36,411 nucleotides of DNA. It comes from Phycisphaeraceae bacterium (GTDB lineage Bacteria > Planctomycetota > Phycisphaerae > Phycisphaerales > UBA1924). The translations under genes were made by a program, and so were the position numbers. The notes under the pieces were generated by a model. That model did not search any database and had not been told where the DNA came from. It worked only from the letters and a program-made list of their open reading frames with translations. The DNA is taken from contig JAJTHN010000046.1 in the NCBI GenBank assembly GCA_021297895.1, positions 1-36,411 of the forward strand, written 5' to 3'. Shown here piece after piece: positions 14,884-21,605 of the stretch. Each line of letters starts with the position of its first letter. Within the stretch, counting starts at the first letter, position 1.

Positions 14884-16290
14884 GTGGAGCAGATCCAACG
14901 GTGGCCGGTCGCAAAAGTGCGGCCTTTTCAGCGGAATCCTCGCGACAACGAGGGGGCGGTTGACGCGTGCGCGGCCTCGATCGCCGCGTTCGGGTTCCGA
15001 TTCCCGATCCTCGTCGACGCCGAGGGCGTGATCATCGCCGGGCACACGCGGCTCAAGGCTGCGCTGAAGCTCGGGCTGGCCGACGTGCCGGTGATCGTCG
15101 CCGCGGACCTGACGCCGGACCAGGTCCGAGCGCTGCGCATCGCCGACAACAAGGTCGGCGAGCTCGCCGAGTGGAACGAGGACCTCCTCCGCGGCGAGCT
15201 GGAGGCGATCGGAGCCGCGATCGACATGACGCTCCTCGGCTTCACGCGCGGCGACATCGACCGCATCCTGGCCGGCGGGTACCAGGAGCGGGGCGTTGAC
15301 CCTGACGACGTGCCGGCCGTGCCCGCGGTCGCGACGACGAAGCGCGGCCAGCTGATCAAGCTTGGTCGCCACCTCCTGCTGTGCGGAGACTCGGCGAGCA
15401 CCGAGGATGTCGACCGGCTCGTCGCCCGATCGCCGATCCATCTCGTTCACACCGACCCGCCGTACAACGTAGCGGTCCAGCCGCGGAGCAAGCCGAAGGC
15501 CAAGGGCGAGAAGAAGACGGAGCGCGCCCGCGATCGCGTGATCATGAACGACGACCACAGCCCCGCCGAGTACGAGCGGCTCGTGCTCGCCTGGTTCGGA
15601 CAGATGGCTCGAGTGCTCGTGCCGGGCGGCGCGGTCTACGCCTGGGGCGGGTACGTCTCGCCCGAGCCCTACTCGCTGGCGTTCCGGAGGAACAACCTGC
15701 ACCTGGCCCAGGCGATCATCTGGATCAAGGAGCACCCGACGCTCAGCCGGCGAGATTTCATGGGCAACCACGAGTGGTGCTTCTACGGCTGGAGAGCGGG
15801 TGCGGCGCATCGGTTCTTCGGGCAAGCCAACGTTTCAGACACCTGGGAGATTCGCCGCGGAGGAAGGGCGCCGCGCGGGGTCAAGCTCGGCCAGGGCGTG
15901 AGGATCAAGGCCGGCGACGCCAGCGTCGACGTGCTGCCGGCGAGCTCCGGACGCAAGGGGCTCGCGGAGGTCGAGCTCGGCGACGATCAGGCCGCGATCG
16001 TCCACGCCGACGCGCCGAGCGACGTGTGGCGAGTGAAGAAGGTCAGCCCGCAGGCGATGGTCCACCTCACGGAGAAGCCCGTCGAGCTGGCCCGCCGGGC
16101 GATTGAGTACAGCACGCTCCCGGGCGAGAACGTCCTCGACCTCTTCGGCGGGAGCGGGATGACGCTTATCGCCGCGGAGATGACCGGACGCCGCGCGTTC
16201 CTGATGGAGCTCGACCCACTGTACTGCGACGTGATCATCGCCCGATGGGAGGCCTTCGCGGGAAAGGCCGCGGAGCGGATCGATGGATGA
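14884..16290 (+). CDS. ParB-like / DNA adenine methyltransferase fusion
   Basis: The 468-residue enzyme joins an N-terminal ParB/sulfiredoxin-type domain (about 8-115) to an N6-adenine or N4-cytosine methyltransferase. The ParB part includes GVIIAGHTRLKAALKLG and IADNKVGELAEW. The methyltransferase has motif IV DPPY at 191-194 and the S-adenosylmethionine motif FGGSG at 421-425. Motif IV precedes motif I, the beta-class order, with the target-recognition region between. That region carries an extra stretch of about 60 residues (starting KLGQGVRIKAGDASV). The GTG at 14884 has GGAGAG before it; the frame is open further upstream in the C-tract gap but without a ribosome site. Such phage enzymes usually protect phage DNA from host restriction or mark origins. 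No partner nuclease is visible, so it is probably an orphan methylase. Confidence 0.85.
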   Translation: MEQIQRWPVAKVRPFQRNPRDNEGAVDACAASIAAFGFRFPILVDAEGVIIAGHTRLKAALKLGLADVPVIVAADLTPDQVRALRIADNKVGELAEWNEDLLRGELEAIGAAIDMTLLGFTRGDIDRILAGGYQERGVDPDDVPAVPAVATTKRGQLIKLGRHLLLCGDSASTEDVDRLVARSPIHLVHTDPPYNVAVQPRSKPKAKGEKKTERARDRVIMNDDHSPAEYERLVLAWFGQMARVLVPGGAVYAWGGYVSPEPYSLAFRRNNLHLAQAIIWIKEHPTLSRRDFMGNHEWCFYGWRAGAAHRFFGQANVSDTWEIRRGGRAPRGVKLGQGVRIKAGDASVDVLPASSGRKGLAEVELGDDQAAIVHADAPSDVWRVKKVSPQAMVHLTEKPVELARRAIEYSTLPGENVLDLFGGSGMTLIAAEMTGRRAFLMELDPLYCDVIIARWEAFAGKAAERIDG

Positions 16291-16927
16291 CCTCGACGAG
16301 ATCCTCGGCGTGACGCGATCGCCGGAGCGCGAGAGCCGCGCCAAGGCCAAGCCCATCCCGCTCGAAGGAACACCGCTGCTCAAGCGCACCGCCGCGGGGC
16401 GGAAGACGATCGACCTGACTAGGGCCGACGTCGCGGCTCACGCGCTCGGGGGCCTGCCGGCGGACAACGAGTCCTGGCACGGCCTCATGAGCGGGGCCTG
16501 GGACGGATACGACCTCGTCGATGCGATCCTGATCCACGCGAGCCCGGCGCGAATCGCCGACCTCTGGCTCGCGACGCTCGGCTTCAACGCCGCCAACGCC
16601 CAGCGCCTTCTCAGCGCGATGGATGCCGGCGTGATCGGGCCGACCAGGCTTCTGGTCTCCCACTTCTACGAGTCGGACTACAACGAGGCCGACGTCTGCA
16701 ACCGCCTTCGCGCCGAGCTCCCCGCCCGCGGGGGCTGGTACTGCGCGACACGGACGCACGCGAAGATCATCGCCGCCAGGCTGACCGACGGCCGAGCGTT
16801 CGTCGTCGAGTCCTCGGCCAACCTGCGGACCTGCCGCGCGATCGAGCAGTTCACGCTGACGCAAAGCGCCGACCTGCTGAGGTTTCACGCGCGATGGATG
16901 GAGGAGGCGCATGCCCGCGACGCCTGA
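16283..16927 (+). CDS. PLD-superfamily-like phage protein
   Basis: The 214-residue protein carries one HKD-type motif: His159-x-Lys161, then Asp169 and ESSANL with Asn180. This is the pattern of phospholipase D-like phosphodiesterases and nucleases. Only one motif is present, so activity would need a dimer. The hydrophobic strand RLLVSHFY at about 122-129 fits the family's core sheet. Single-HKD proteins occur close to phage terminases, and this one is followed directly by the probable small terminase. A role in DNA end processing or defence is possible but not shown. The ATG overlaps the methylase by eight bases. Confidence 0.6.
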   Translation: MDDLDEILGVTRSPERESRAKAKPIPLEGTPLLKRTAAGRKTIDLTRADVAAHALGGLPADNESWHGLMSGAWDGYDLVDAILIHASPARIADLWLATLGFNAANAQRLLSAMDAGVIGPTRLLVSHFYESDYNEADVCNRLRAELPARGGWYCATRTHAKIIAARLTDGRAFVVESSANLRTCRAIEQFTLTQSADLLRFHARWMEEAHARDA

Positions 16928-17378
16928 CCAGGGCCACGTCGAGAAGCTCATCCTCCTCAGCGTCAGCGGGCTTAGCCCGACCGATCTGAAGAACGCCGCG
17001 CTGGCGAAGATCGGCGTGCCGGCGGACGCGCTCGAGGAGACCATGGCCGAGGTCCACCGCCGGATCATTCTGGCCGGCGACGCGAGCCGAGCGGTCGAGC
17101 GGGGCAAGGCCGTCGTTCGGTTCGAGGACATCTACCGCCGCGCGCTGCAGGGGCAGGACAACCGCACCGCCCTCCGCGCCCAGGCCGAGCTCGTCAAGCT
17201 GATGCGCCTCGACGCGCCCACGGAGACCCCGGCGCACGCCGCCGATGACGAAAGCAGCCTCGAACTCGCCGCCGTTCGCGAGCACCTGGAACCCCTGAGA
17301 CTCGGGCCGAAGGGCTATCCCGTCAGCGAGCTGGCCAGGCTCGCGGCCGCCGCGATCGCGGCCGCGAAACGCCGCTGA
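16911..17378 (+). CDS. Probable terminase small subunit
   Basis: The 155-residue helical protein has a plausible N-terminal HTH (about 8-45: HVEKLILLSVSGLSPTDLKNAALAKIGV). The next part reads RALQGQDNRTALRAQAELVKLMRLDAP, a layout common in phage small terminase-like DNA-recognition proteins. The last 25 residues are Ala/Arg-rich and basic. GGAGGAGG lies just before the ATG, an unusually strong ribosome site. The large terminase is about 1.4 kb downstream, separated by an inserted small-gene cassette. The small-terminase call rests on position and general character rather than on a diagnostic motif. Confidence 0.5.
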   Translation: MPATPDQGHVEKLILLSVSGLSPTDLKNAALAKIGVPADALEETMAEVHRRIILAGDASRAVERGKAVVRFEDIYRRALQGQDNRTALRAQAELVKLMRLDAPTETPAHAADDESSLELAAVREHLEPLRLGPKGYPVSELARLAAAAIAAAKRR

Positions 17379-17424
17379 GATCTTTGCAATTCTGCTCTTC
17401 TTTTCTCGCATTGCGCTGGCATTG

Positions 17425-17442
17425 ATTAGCACGGGTGCTAAT
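17425..17442 (+). promoter_or_regulatory. Palindromic operator ATTAGCAC-GG-GTGCTAAT
   Basis: A perfect 8-bp inverted repeat with a 2-base spacer, in an AT-richer gap between two gene blocks. It lies 21 bases before the next ATG and overlaps any plausible -10 region; TTGCGC at 17411 could be a -35 with a long spacer. It is a likely operator for one of the phage HTH regulators. Confidence 0.65.
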
Positions 17443-17463
17443 GTGTGAGAACAGGAGCAAGCA

Positions 17464-17757
17464 ATGAGCAGCAGCAAGATCAGCCTCGACGCGACCGCAA
17501 AGACCAACGCCATGAGCGCCGCGATGGAGGCCGCGAGGACCAACCTTGAACTCGAAACGCTCGCGACCCGCGGGCGCGACCACCTGGACTTCCACGACCT
17601 CTCGGTCGCCACGCTCCGCGAGGTGATCGCCGCGGCCTTCGAGGCCGGCTACTCCGCAGGACTGAGCACCGGCTACCGCCAGGGCCGCGGCGATGCCTGC
17701 CGAGAGGCCCGCGGCATGAACGCGCAGAGCAAGCCCCGCAACCCCATCACGAAGTAA
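17464..17757 (+). CDS. DUF6900-like small protein
   Basis: The 97-residue protein contains LETLATRGRDHLDFHDLSVA followed by a helix (REVIAAAFEAGYSAGL). This closely resembles the small DUF6900 domain found in phages and plasmids; the match is from memory. Function is unknown. CAGGAG lies eight bases upstream of the ATG. It is the first gene of the small-gene cassette controlled by the palindromic operator. Confidence 0.6.
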   Translation: MSSSKISLDATAKTNAMSAAMEAARTNLELETLATRGRDHLDFHDLSVATLREVIAAAFEAGYSAGLSTGYRQGRGDACREARGMNAQSKPRNPITK

Positions 17758-17768
17758 GGAGCACGACC

Positions 17769-18002
17769 ATGTCCGCAACCGCCGCCCAGACCTACGCCGC
17801 TCGCCGCAACGACATCGCCCGCCTGATGGATGTGCTGCAGATGGAGCTCGACCGGCACGACGCCGAGCAGAAGGCCGAACCGAAGAACTGGGGCCACGCC
17901 GGAGACCTCGGCAAGATCCGCGAAGACCTGATCAACCTGGTCGGATTCATCAGCAGCCAAGAGCCAGAAGAGGTCGAGGCCTTCCTGAACGACGCCGAAT
18001 GA
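17769..18002 (+). CDS. Small helical phage protein, 77 residues
   Basis: A short, acidic, mostly helical protein with no recognised domain (RRNDIARLMDVLQMELDRH, then GDLGKIREDLINLVGFIS). AAGGAG is placed well for the ATG. It is the second gene of the cassette between the two terminase genes. Confidence 0.6.
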   Translation: MSATAAQTYAARRNDIARLMDVLQMELDRHDAEQKAEPKNWGHAGDLGKIREDLINLVGFISSQEPEEVEAFLNDAE

Positions 18003-18024
18003 AACGCCCCAAAGGAGCACCCCC

Positions 18025-18270
18025 ATGAAGATCACGAACAAGCTCGCGCCCGAGTCCCGCCGCCAGACCACCGCCCTGCAGATGCTCAAGCTGCTGACCG
18101 GGATCGAGGCCGCGATCGAGGCCGGCGACAAGCGCGCCCGCAGAATGCCAGCGACCGCACGCGACGTCGCGAAGAATGAGCGAGTCCTCTCACACCTGAT
18201 CGTCTCCCTCTCGGTGCTGACCGGGAGGGACCCGCTCGAGATCCGCCAGACTCTCCAGGAGCACGCATGA
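18025..18270 (+). CDS. Small helical protein, 81 residues
   Basis: An unrecognised small helical protein. A basic middle (DKRARRMPATARD) lies between two amphipathic helices. AAAGGAG precedes the ATG. The stop overlaps the next gene, an XRE regulator, by four bases, so the two are probably made together; a partner role is possible. Confidence 0.6.
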   Translation: MKITNKLAPESRRQTTALQMLKLLTGIEAAIEAGDKRARRMPATARDVAKNERVLSHLIVSLSVLTGRDPLEIRQTLQEHA

Positions 18271-18515
18271 TCCGCGAACAACTGACACCACTGATCAACG
18301 AGTACGGCCAGGCCCGCTGCGCCGCGGAGATCGGCATCCACGCCCCATCGCTGAACGCCTACATGGCCGGCCGTCGGGAACTGCCGGTGAAGCACATCGA
18401 GGCGATCGTCAAGGCCCTCGGCGCAACGCTGATCATCAAACCACCGCGCCGATCACGCGCGACGCCGCGGGCGAGCAGCGGGACGAGCGGCCGGCCGAGC
18501 GCCCGCCGAGGCTGA
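18267..18515 (+). CDS. XRE-type HTH regulator, plus-strand paralogue
   Basis: The 82-residue protein has a compact Cro/XRE helix-turn-helix at about 3-58 (REQLTPLINEYGQARCAAEIG, then SLNAYMAGRR, then the HIEAIVKAL helix) and a basic, low-complexity tail. It is clearly similar to the protein encoded on the opposite strand at 18453-18704: both start L/I-R-E-Q-L-x-P and share the GI-x-x-P recognition turn, A/LGxR-type helix end, ALG strand and basic tail. The two genes overlap tail to tail by 63 bases. CAGGAG precedes the ATG. Confidence 0.8.
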   Translation: MIREQLTPLINEYGQARCAAEIGIHAPSLNAYMAGRRELPVKHIEAIVKALGATLIIKPPRRSRATPRASSGTSGRPSARRG

Positions 18516-18704
18516 CTTCGTCCGGCGGATGACGATCTCAAAGCCGAGCGCCGTCGCCATCTTGGTGAGGTTCTCCTCACGCATGCTCCGCTTGCCATGA
18601 AGGAACTCGGAGATGTTCGGGCCGCGGATGCCGGTCGCATCCGCCAACCTGCCGACGCCGAACGCGCGGATGTGGGGCTCGAGTTGCTCGCGGAGACTTG
18701 GCAT
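18453..18704 (-). CDS. XRE-type HTH regulator, minus-strand paralogue
   Basis: This is the only minus-strand gene I can support in the prophage. The 83-residue product starts at the ATG whose complement is 18702-18704; the frame is open further upstream, but residues before that Met show no similarity to the paralogue. Its HTH (about 4-57: LREQLEPHIRAFGVGRLADATG, ISEFLHGKRS, MREENLTKMATALG) parallels the plus-strand regulator. The C-terminal tail is a low-complexity Ala/Arg/Pro stretch. It is divergent from the large terminase gene, with an 85-base region between, so it may repress or time late genes, or serve as a small immunity repressor. No strong ribosome site is visible (AAAGG about 12 bases upstream). 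Confidence 0.75.
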   Translation of the reverse strand: MPSLREQLEPHIRAFGVGRLADATGIRGPNISEFLHGKRSMREENLTKMATALGFEIVIRRTKSASAGARPAARPAARPRRRA

Positions 18705-18710
18705 GCACTG

Positions 18711-18732
18711 ACGATACCTTTCCCGATACGAT
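18711..18732. promoter_or_regulatory. Candidate operator between the minus-strand regulator and large terminase
   Basis: The sequence CGATAC occurs twice in direct orientation in the short divergent region (ACGATACCTTTCCCGATACG). It lies just upstream of the minus-strand regulator start and about 60 bases upstream of the terminase start, where a regulator binding site would be expected. No consensus promoter is clear on either strand. Confidence 0.35.
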
Positions 18733-18789
18733 TGAGCCACCCCACCGGCAGGACGCCACGAAATGGCGGGGAGCCCCCGAGACCCATAA

Positions 18790-20886
18790 GTGCCAAAGGC
18801 CGGCAAGGGAGCGAGTTATCAGCGCAAGCTCAAGTCTGCAGGTGCGCGTGAGCAGCGCATCTCGCGGGAGGGCCGTGACATCGGCCGCATCCCCAGGGTC
18901 GCACGGCCGGCACGAAAGCACCGCTGCCTCGCGAGCCTGGAGACGTTCTGCCGAACGTACTTCCCGGCGACCTTCGCGCTGACATTCAGCAAAGCACACC
19001 TGCGAGTGATCGAAGTCCTGGAGGCCGTCATCCGCCAGGGCGGAGGGTTCGCCGTCGGCATGCCACGCGGCTCGGGAAAGACCAAGCTCTGCGAGGCCGC
19101 CACGCTCTGGGCCGCATTGAACGGGGTGCCGTACATCCTGTTCGTCGGCGCGTCAGAGAAGAAGGCGGAGCAGTCGATCGCGACGCTGAAGACTTGGCTG
19201 GAGACATCGGTCGAACTCGCCGCCGACTTCCCGGAGGTCTGCTATCCGATCGCGGCGCTCGAGGGCGAGCCGCGGCGATGTGCGGGCCAGCTGCACCACG
19301 GCCGGCGCACGCACATGCAATGGGGTGACGGAGTCATCGTGCTCCCGGACATCCCGGGCTCCAAGGCCGCGGGCTGCATCATCGAGGCGGTCGGTCTCGA
19401 GTCGGGCTTCCGCGGGCTGAATCACCAGCGCCGCGACGGCCGTTCCGTCAGGCCGGAGCTCGTCATCGCCGACGACCCGCAGACCGACGCGTCGGCGCGG
19501 AGCCCGGCCCAGGTCGTCTCTCGGCAACGCACGCTCGAGTCCGGCCTGCAGGGCCTGCAGGGACCGACGCGGCCCCTCGCGACGGTCGTCCCCTGCACGG
19601 TCATTGAGCATGACGACCTCGCCGACCGGCTGCTCGACCGCGAGAAGAGCCCGCAATGGTCGGGCGAGCGGTTCCGCGCGATGATCACCATGCCCGAGCG
19701 GCTCGACCTTTGGCGAGGTCAGTACCTCGAGCTGCTCCGCGCGGCGACCCTCCGGAAGGACTTCGGCGAGGTCAACGCGTTCTACAAGCGACACCGCAAG
19801 CAGCTGGACCACGGCGCTGAGGTCTATTGGCCGGAGCGAATCGAGCCCGGATGCGTGAGCGCCGTGCAGAGCCTCATGCACATCTACCTCCTGCGCCCGC
19901 AGATGTTCGCCAGCGAGTATCAGCTGGAGCCGCTTCGCGATGAGACGGAGGCCAAGCTCCTCAGCGCCGCCGATCTCGCCGCCAGGCTGAGCGGTCTCCC
20001 GCGCGGCCGCGTGCCCCTCTACGCGAGCCACCTCACCGGCTTCGTCGACGTGCAGGGCGAGGCGCTGTGGTACGTGATCTGCGCTTGGGGCGAGCGGATG
20101 CGCGGGAGCGTGATCGCTTATGGCACCTGGCCGGGCCAAGCCGACGCCTACTTCAGCAACCGCGACATCCGCGAGACACTGAGCAAGCGCTACCCCGGGC
20201 ACGACCAGCAGGCCCGGCTCCGCCAGGGCCTGATTGATCTGACCAACGACCTCTGCGGCCGCACGTGGCTGCGAGAGGACGGCGCAGAGATGCTGCTGAG
20301 CCGGCTGCTGATCGACTCCAACTGGAACGTCAGCACCGAGATCGTCCACGAGATCGCCAGGATCAGCCCACACAAAGCGATCATCACGCCGAGTGCCGGC
20401 GTCGGCATCACCGCGGCGAAGTCCCCGATGAGCACCTGGAAGATCAGACCAGGCGAGCGCCGCGGCCTGCACTGGCTGCTCACCTCGCCCAAGGCCGCAC
20501 GAGCGACGAGGCTCCTCCAGATTGACGTGAACTACTGGAAGACGTTCGTCGCCGATCGCCTCCGCACCGCACCGGGTGACCCGGGCGCGCTGACCTTCTA
20601 CGGCCAGCTCGACGCGAACGCGGACCTGCACCGCATGCTCATTGACCACATCCGCTCCGAGCGGCCGACGCGCACGGTCGGCCACGGCCGGCGGCTCGAC
20701 GAATGGGGCGGAGCCGCGGGCCGCGACAACCACTGGTGGGACGGCCTCGTCGGCTGCGCCGCGGCCGCGAGCATGGAAGGCCTGACCTTGTGGCCGACCG
20801 CGACCAGCGACGAAGGCAGCGAATTCGTCGACCTCGCCAGGCTGTGGCAGGTCGGCAGTCAACCCGGGAGTTCCGCATGGGGCTGA
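18790..20886 (+). CDS. Terminase large subunit
   Basis: The motor-nuclease that packages DNA into the prohead. The 698-residue protein has Walker A GMPRGSGKT (90-98) and Walker B ELVIADD (223-229). An adenine- and coupling-region follows. From about residue 415 there is an RNase H-like nuclease region starting LTGFVDVQGEALWYVICAW. The C-terminal DNHWWDGLVGCAAAASM motif is typical of gpA-like terminases. The length suits a lambda-GpA-type large subunit, and the following gpW-like, portal and protease-capsid order is lambda-like too. The GTG start is the first in frame after the divergent control region; the nearest ribosome-site-like run (GGGGAG) is rather far upstream, so the start is less certain than the identity. 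Confidence 0.9.
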   Translation: MPKAGKGASYQRKLKSAGAREQRISREGRDIGRIPRVARPARKHRCLASLETFCRTYFPATFALTFSKAHLRVIEVLEAVIRQGGGFAVGMPRGSGKTKLCEAATLWAALNGVPYILFVGASEKKAEQSIATLKTWLETSVELAADFPEVCYPIAALEGEPRRCAGQLHHGRRTHMQWGDGVIVLPDIPGSKAAGCIIEAVGLESGFRGLNHQRRDGRSVRPELVIADDPQTDASARSPAQVVSRQRTLESGLQGLQGPTRPLATVVPCTVIEHDDLADRLLDREKSPQWSGERFRAMITMPERLDLWRGQYLELLRAATLRKDFGEVNAFYKRHRKQLDHGAEVYWPERIEPGCVSAVQSLMHIYLLRPQMFASEYQLEPLRDETEAKLLSAADLAARLSGLPRGRVPLYASHLTGFVDVQGEALWYVICAWGERMRGSVIAYGTWPGQADAYFSNRDIRETLSKRYPGHDQQARLRQGLIDLTNDLCGRTWLREDGAEMLLSRLLIDSNWNVSTEIVHEIARISPHKAIITPSAGVGITAAKSPMSTWKIRPGERRGLHWLLTSPKAARATRLLQIDVNYWKTFVADRLRTAPGDPGALTFYGQLDANADLHRMLIDHIRSERPTRTVGHGRRLDEWGGAAGRDNHWWDGLVGCAAAASMEGLTLWPTATSDEGSEFVDLARLWQVGSQPGSSAWG

Positions 20887-21182
20887 GCGACAAAGGCAAG
20901 AAGGGTCCACCACCCGCGCGTCCAGCCGGCGGAGCTCCGCCGCCGACACCCGCGTCCGCAGATGCCACCTCGGGGCCGGCAGCGCCGAGCGGGCCATACG
21001 CCGCGCTCGACCCCGCGTACCAGCCGAGCGGAGATCCGATCCGCTGCCCAAAGTGTGGCTGCAACGCGAGCGTGAAGACCAGCCGGTTCCGCGAGACCAA
21101 CGTGGGGGCGAACTTTCGCCAGCGCTGGCGCGAGTGCGACTACTGCAAGCACGTCTTCTGCACCATCGAACAAATTTTGTGA
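20877..21182 (+). CDS. Zinc-ribbon (Com/Ogr-like) protein
   Basis: The 101-residue protein begins with a Pro/Ala/Gly-rich stretch of about 50 residues. It ends in a zinc ribbon: CPKCGC near 57-62, an Arg-rich middle (VKTSRFRET), then CDYCKHVFC near 88-96. This matches the pattern of phage Com and Ogr/Delta zinc-ribbon regulators (CPxC...R-x-R...CxxC-x-x-F). It overlaps the end of the terminase gene by ten bases and has GGGAG before its ATG. It may be a translational or transcriptional regulator of late genes, or a packaging accessory. Right after its stop comes the first of the two paired hairpins. Confidence 0.7.
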   Translation: MGLSDKGKKGPPPARPAGGAPPPTPASADATSGPAAPSGPYAALDPAYQPSGDPIRCPKCGCNASVKTSRFRETNVGANFRQRWRECDYCKHVFCTIEQIL

Positions 21183-21207
21183 GAACGTCCCAGCGTCTGG
21201 GACGTTC
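21183..21207 (+). terminator. Hairpin A, left boundary of the tailspike cassette
   Basis: A perfect 11-bp stem (21183-21193 with 21197-21207) with loop CGT, starting at the base after the zinc-ribbon stop codon. The T run is poor (GTTCCG), so termination would be weak. Its core is the exact reverse complement of hairpin B at 23744-23766. Confidence 0.65.
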
Positions 21208-21219
21208 CGCCGCCGCCCA

Positions 21220-21248
21220 TTGATCCCCTCAGCGTGAGCTGGTAGGAC
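21220..21248 (+). promoter_or_regulatory. Promoter-like element A before the tailspike cassette
   Basis: TTGATC (21220-21225), 17 bases, then TAGGAC (21243-21248), starting 13 bases after hairpin A. The GGTAG-R-AC part and the 17-base spacing recur after hairpin B at 23780-23808. Confidence 0.45.
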
Positions 21249-21299
21249 TTCCGCGACGACAGCCACACGTCGCGTGCGAGATCCCCACCGGAGCCGCTC

Positions 21300-21602
21300 A
21301 TGAGTCTGCCCTTCAACTCGGTCACCATCGCCAGCGGAGCCACCAACGAAGTCTTCAACGGCGACTTCGGCGCGCCCTATCGGTCCGTCCTGGTGACCTG
21401 CGAGTTCGCGAGCCCCACGGCAGTCGAGGTCAACGCGCCGGAGATTCACGGAGCCACCTGGCACAAGGTCAGCCCCGGGACGTCCGTCGAGTTTCGGAAG
21501 GAGCGCGAGCTTGGAACCGGCGGCAAGCTGGCAGGCCTCAAGACACTGCGACTCCGCGCCGTCGGCGGCAACGCGATCGCCTCTGTCATCCCCACGGAGT
21601 AA
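21300..21602 (+). CDS. Hypothetical beta-rich structural protein
   Basis: The 100-residue protein is predicted to be mostly beta strands (FNSVTIASG, RSVLVTCEF, AVEVNAPEI, KTLRLRAV). No catalytic motif or membrane segment is visible. It sits four bases upstream of the tailspike gene within the hairpin-bounded cassette. It may be a head or tail decoration, or an adaptor for the spike. CGGAGCC precedes the ATG. Not recognised as a family. Confidence 0.6.
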   Translation: MSLPFNSVTIASGATNEVFNGDFGAPYRSVLVTCEFASPTAVEVNAPEIHGATWHKVSPGTSVEFRKERELGTGGKLAGLKTLRLRAVGGNAIASVIPTE

Positions 21603-21605
21603 GCC

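Noticed and set aside
13429-15825. A long minus-strand open frame across the initiator, loader and methylase genes
   Set aside because: Its opposite strand carries three recognised genes with clear motifs; the frame is a GC-driven shadow.
16308-16315. An extra iteron near the PLD-like gene
   Set aside because: One isolated 8-mer is expected by chance in a GC-rich window of this size.
17425-17442. HrcA CIRCE element
   Set aside because: The half-site is similar, but CIRCE has a 9-base spacer and a longer half-site; here the spacer is 2.
18267-18704. A toxin-antitoxin pair
   Set aside because: Both products are HTH regulators, similar to each other and convergent rather than co-transcribed; no toxin fold is visible.
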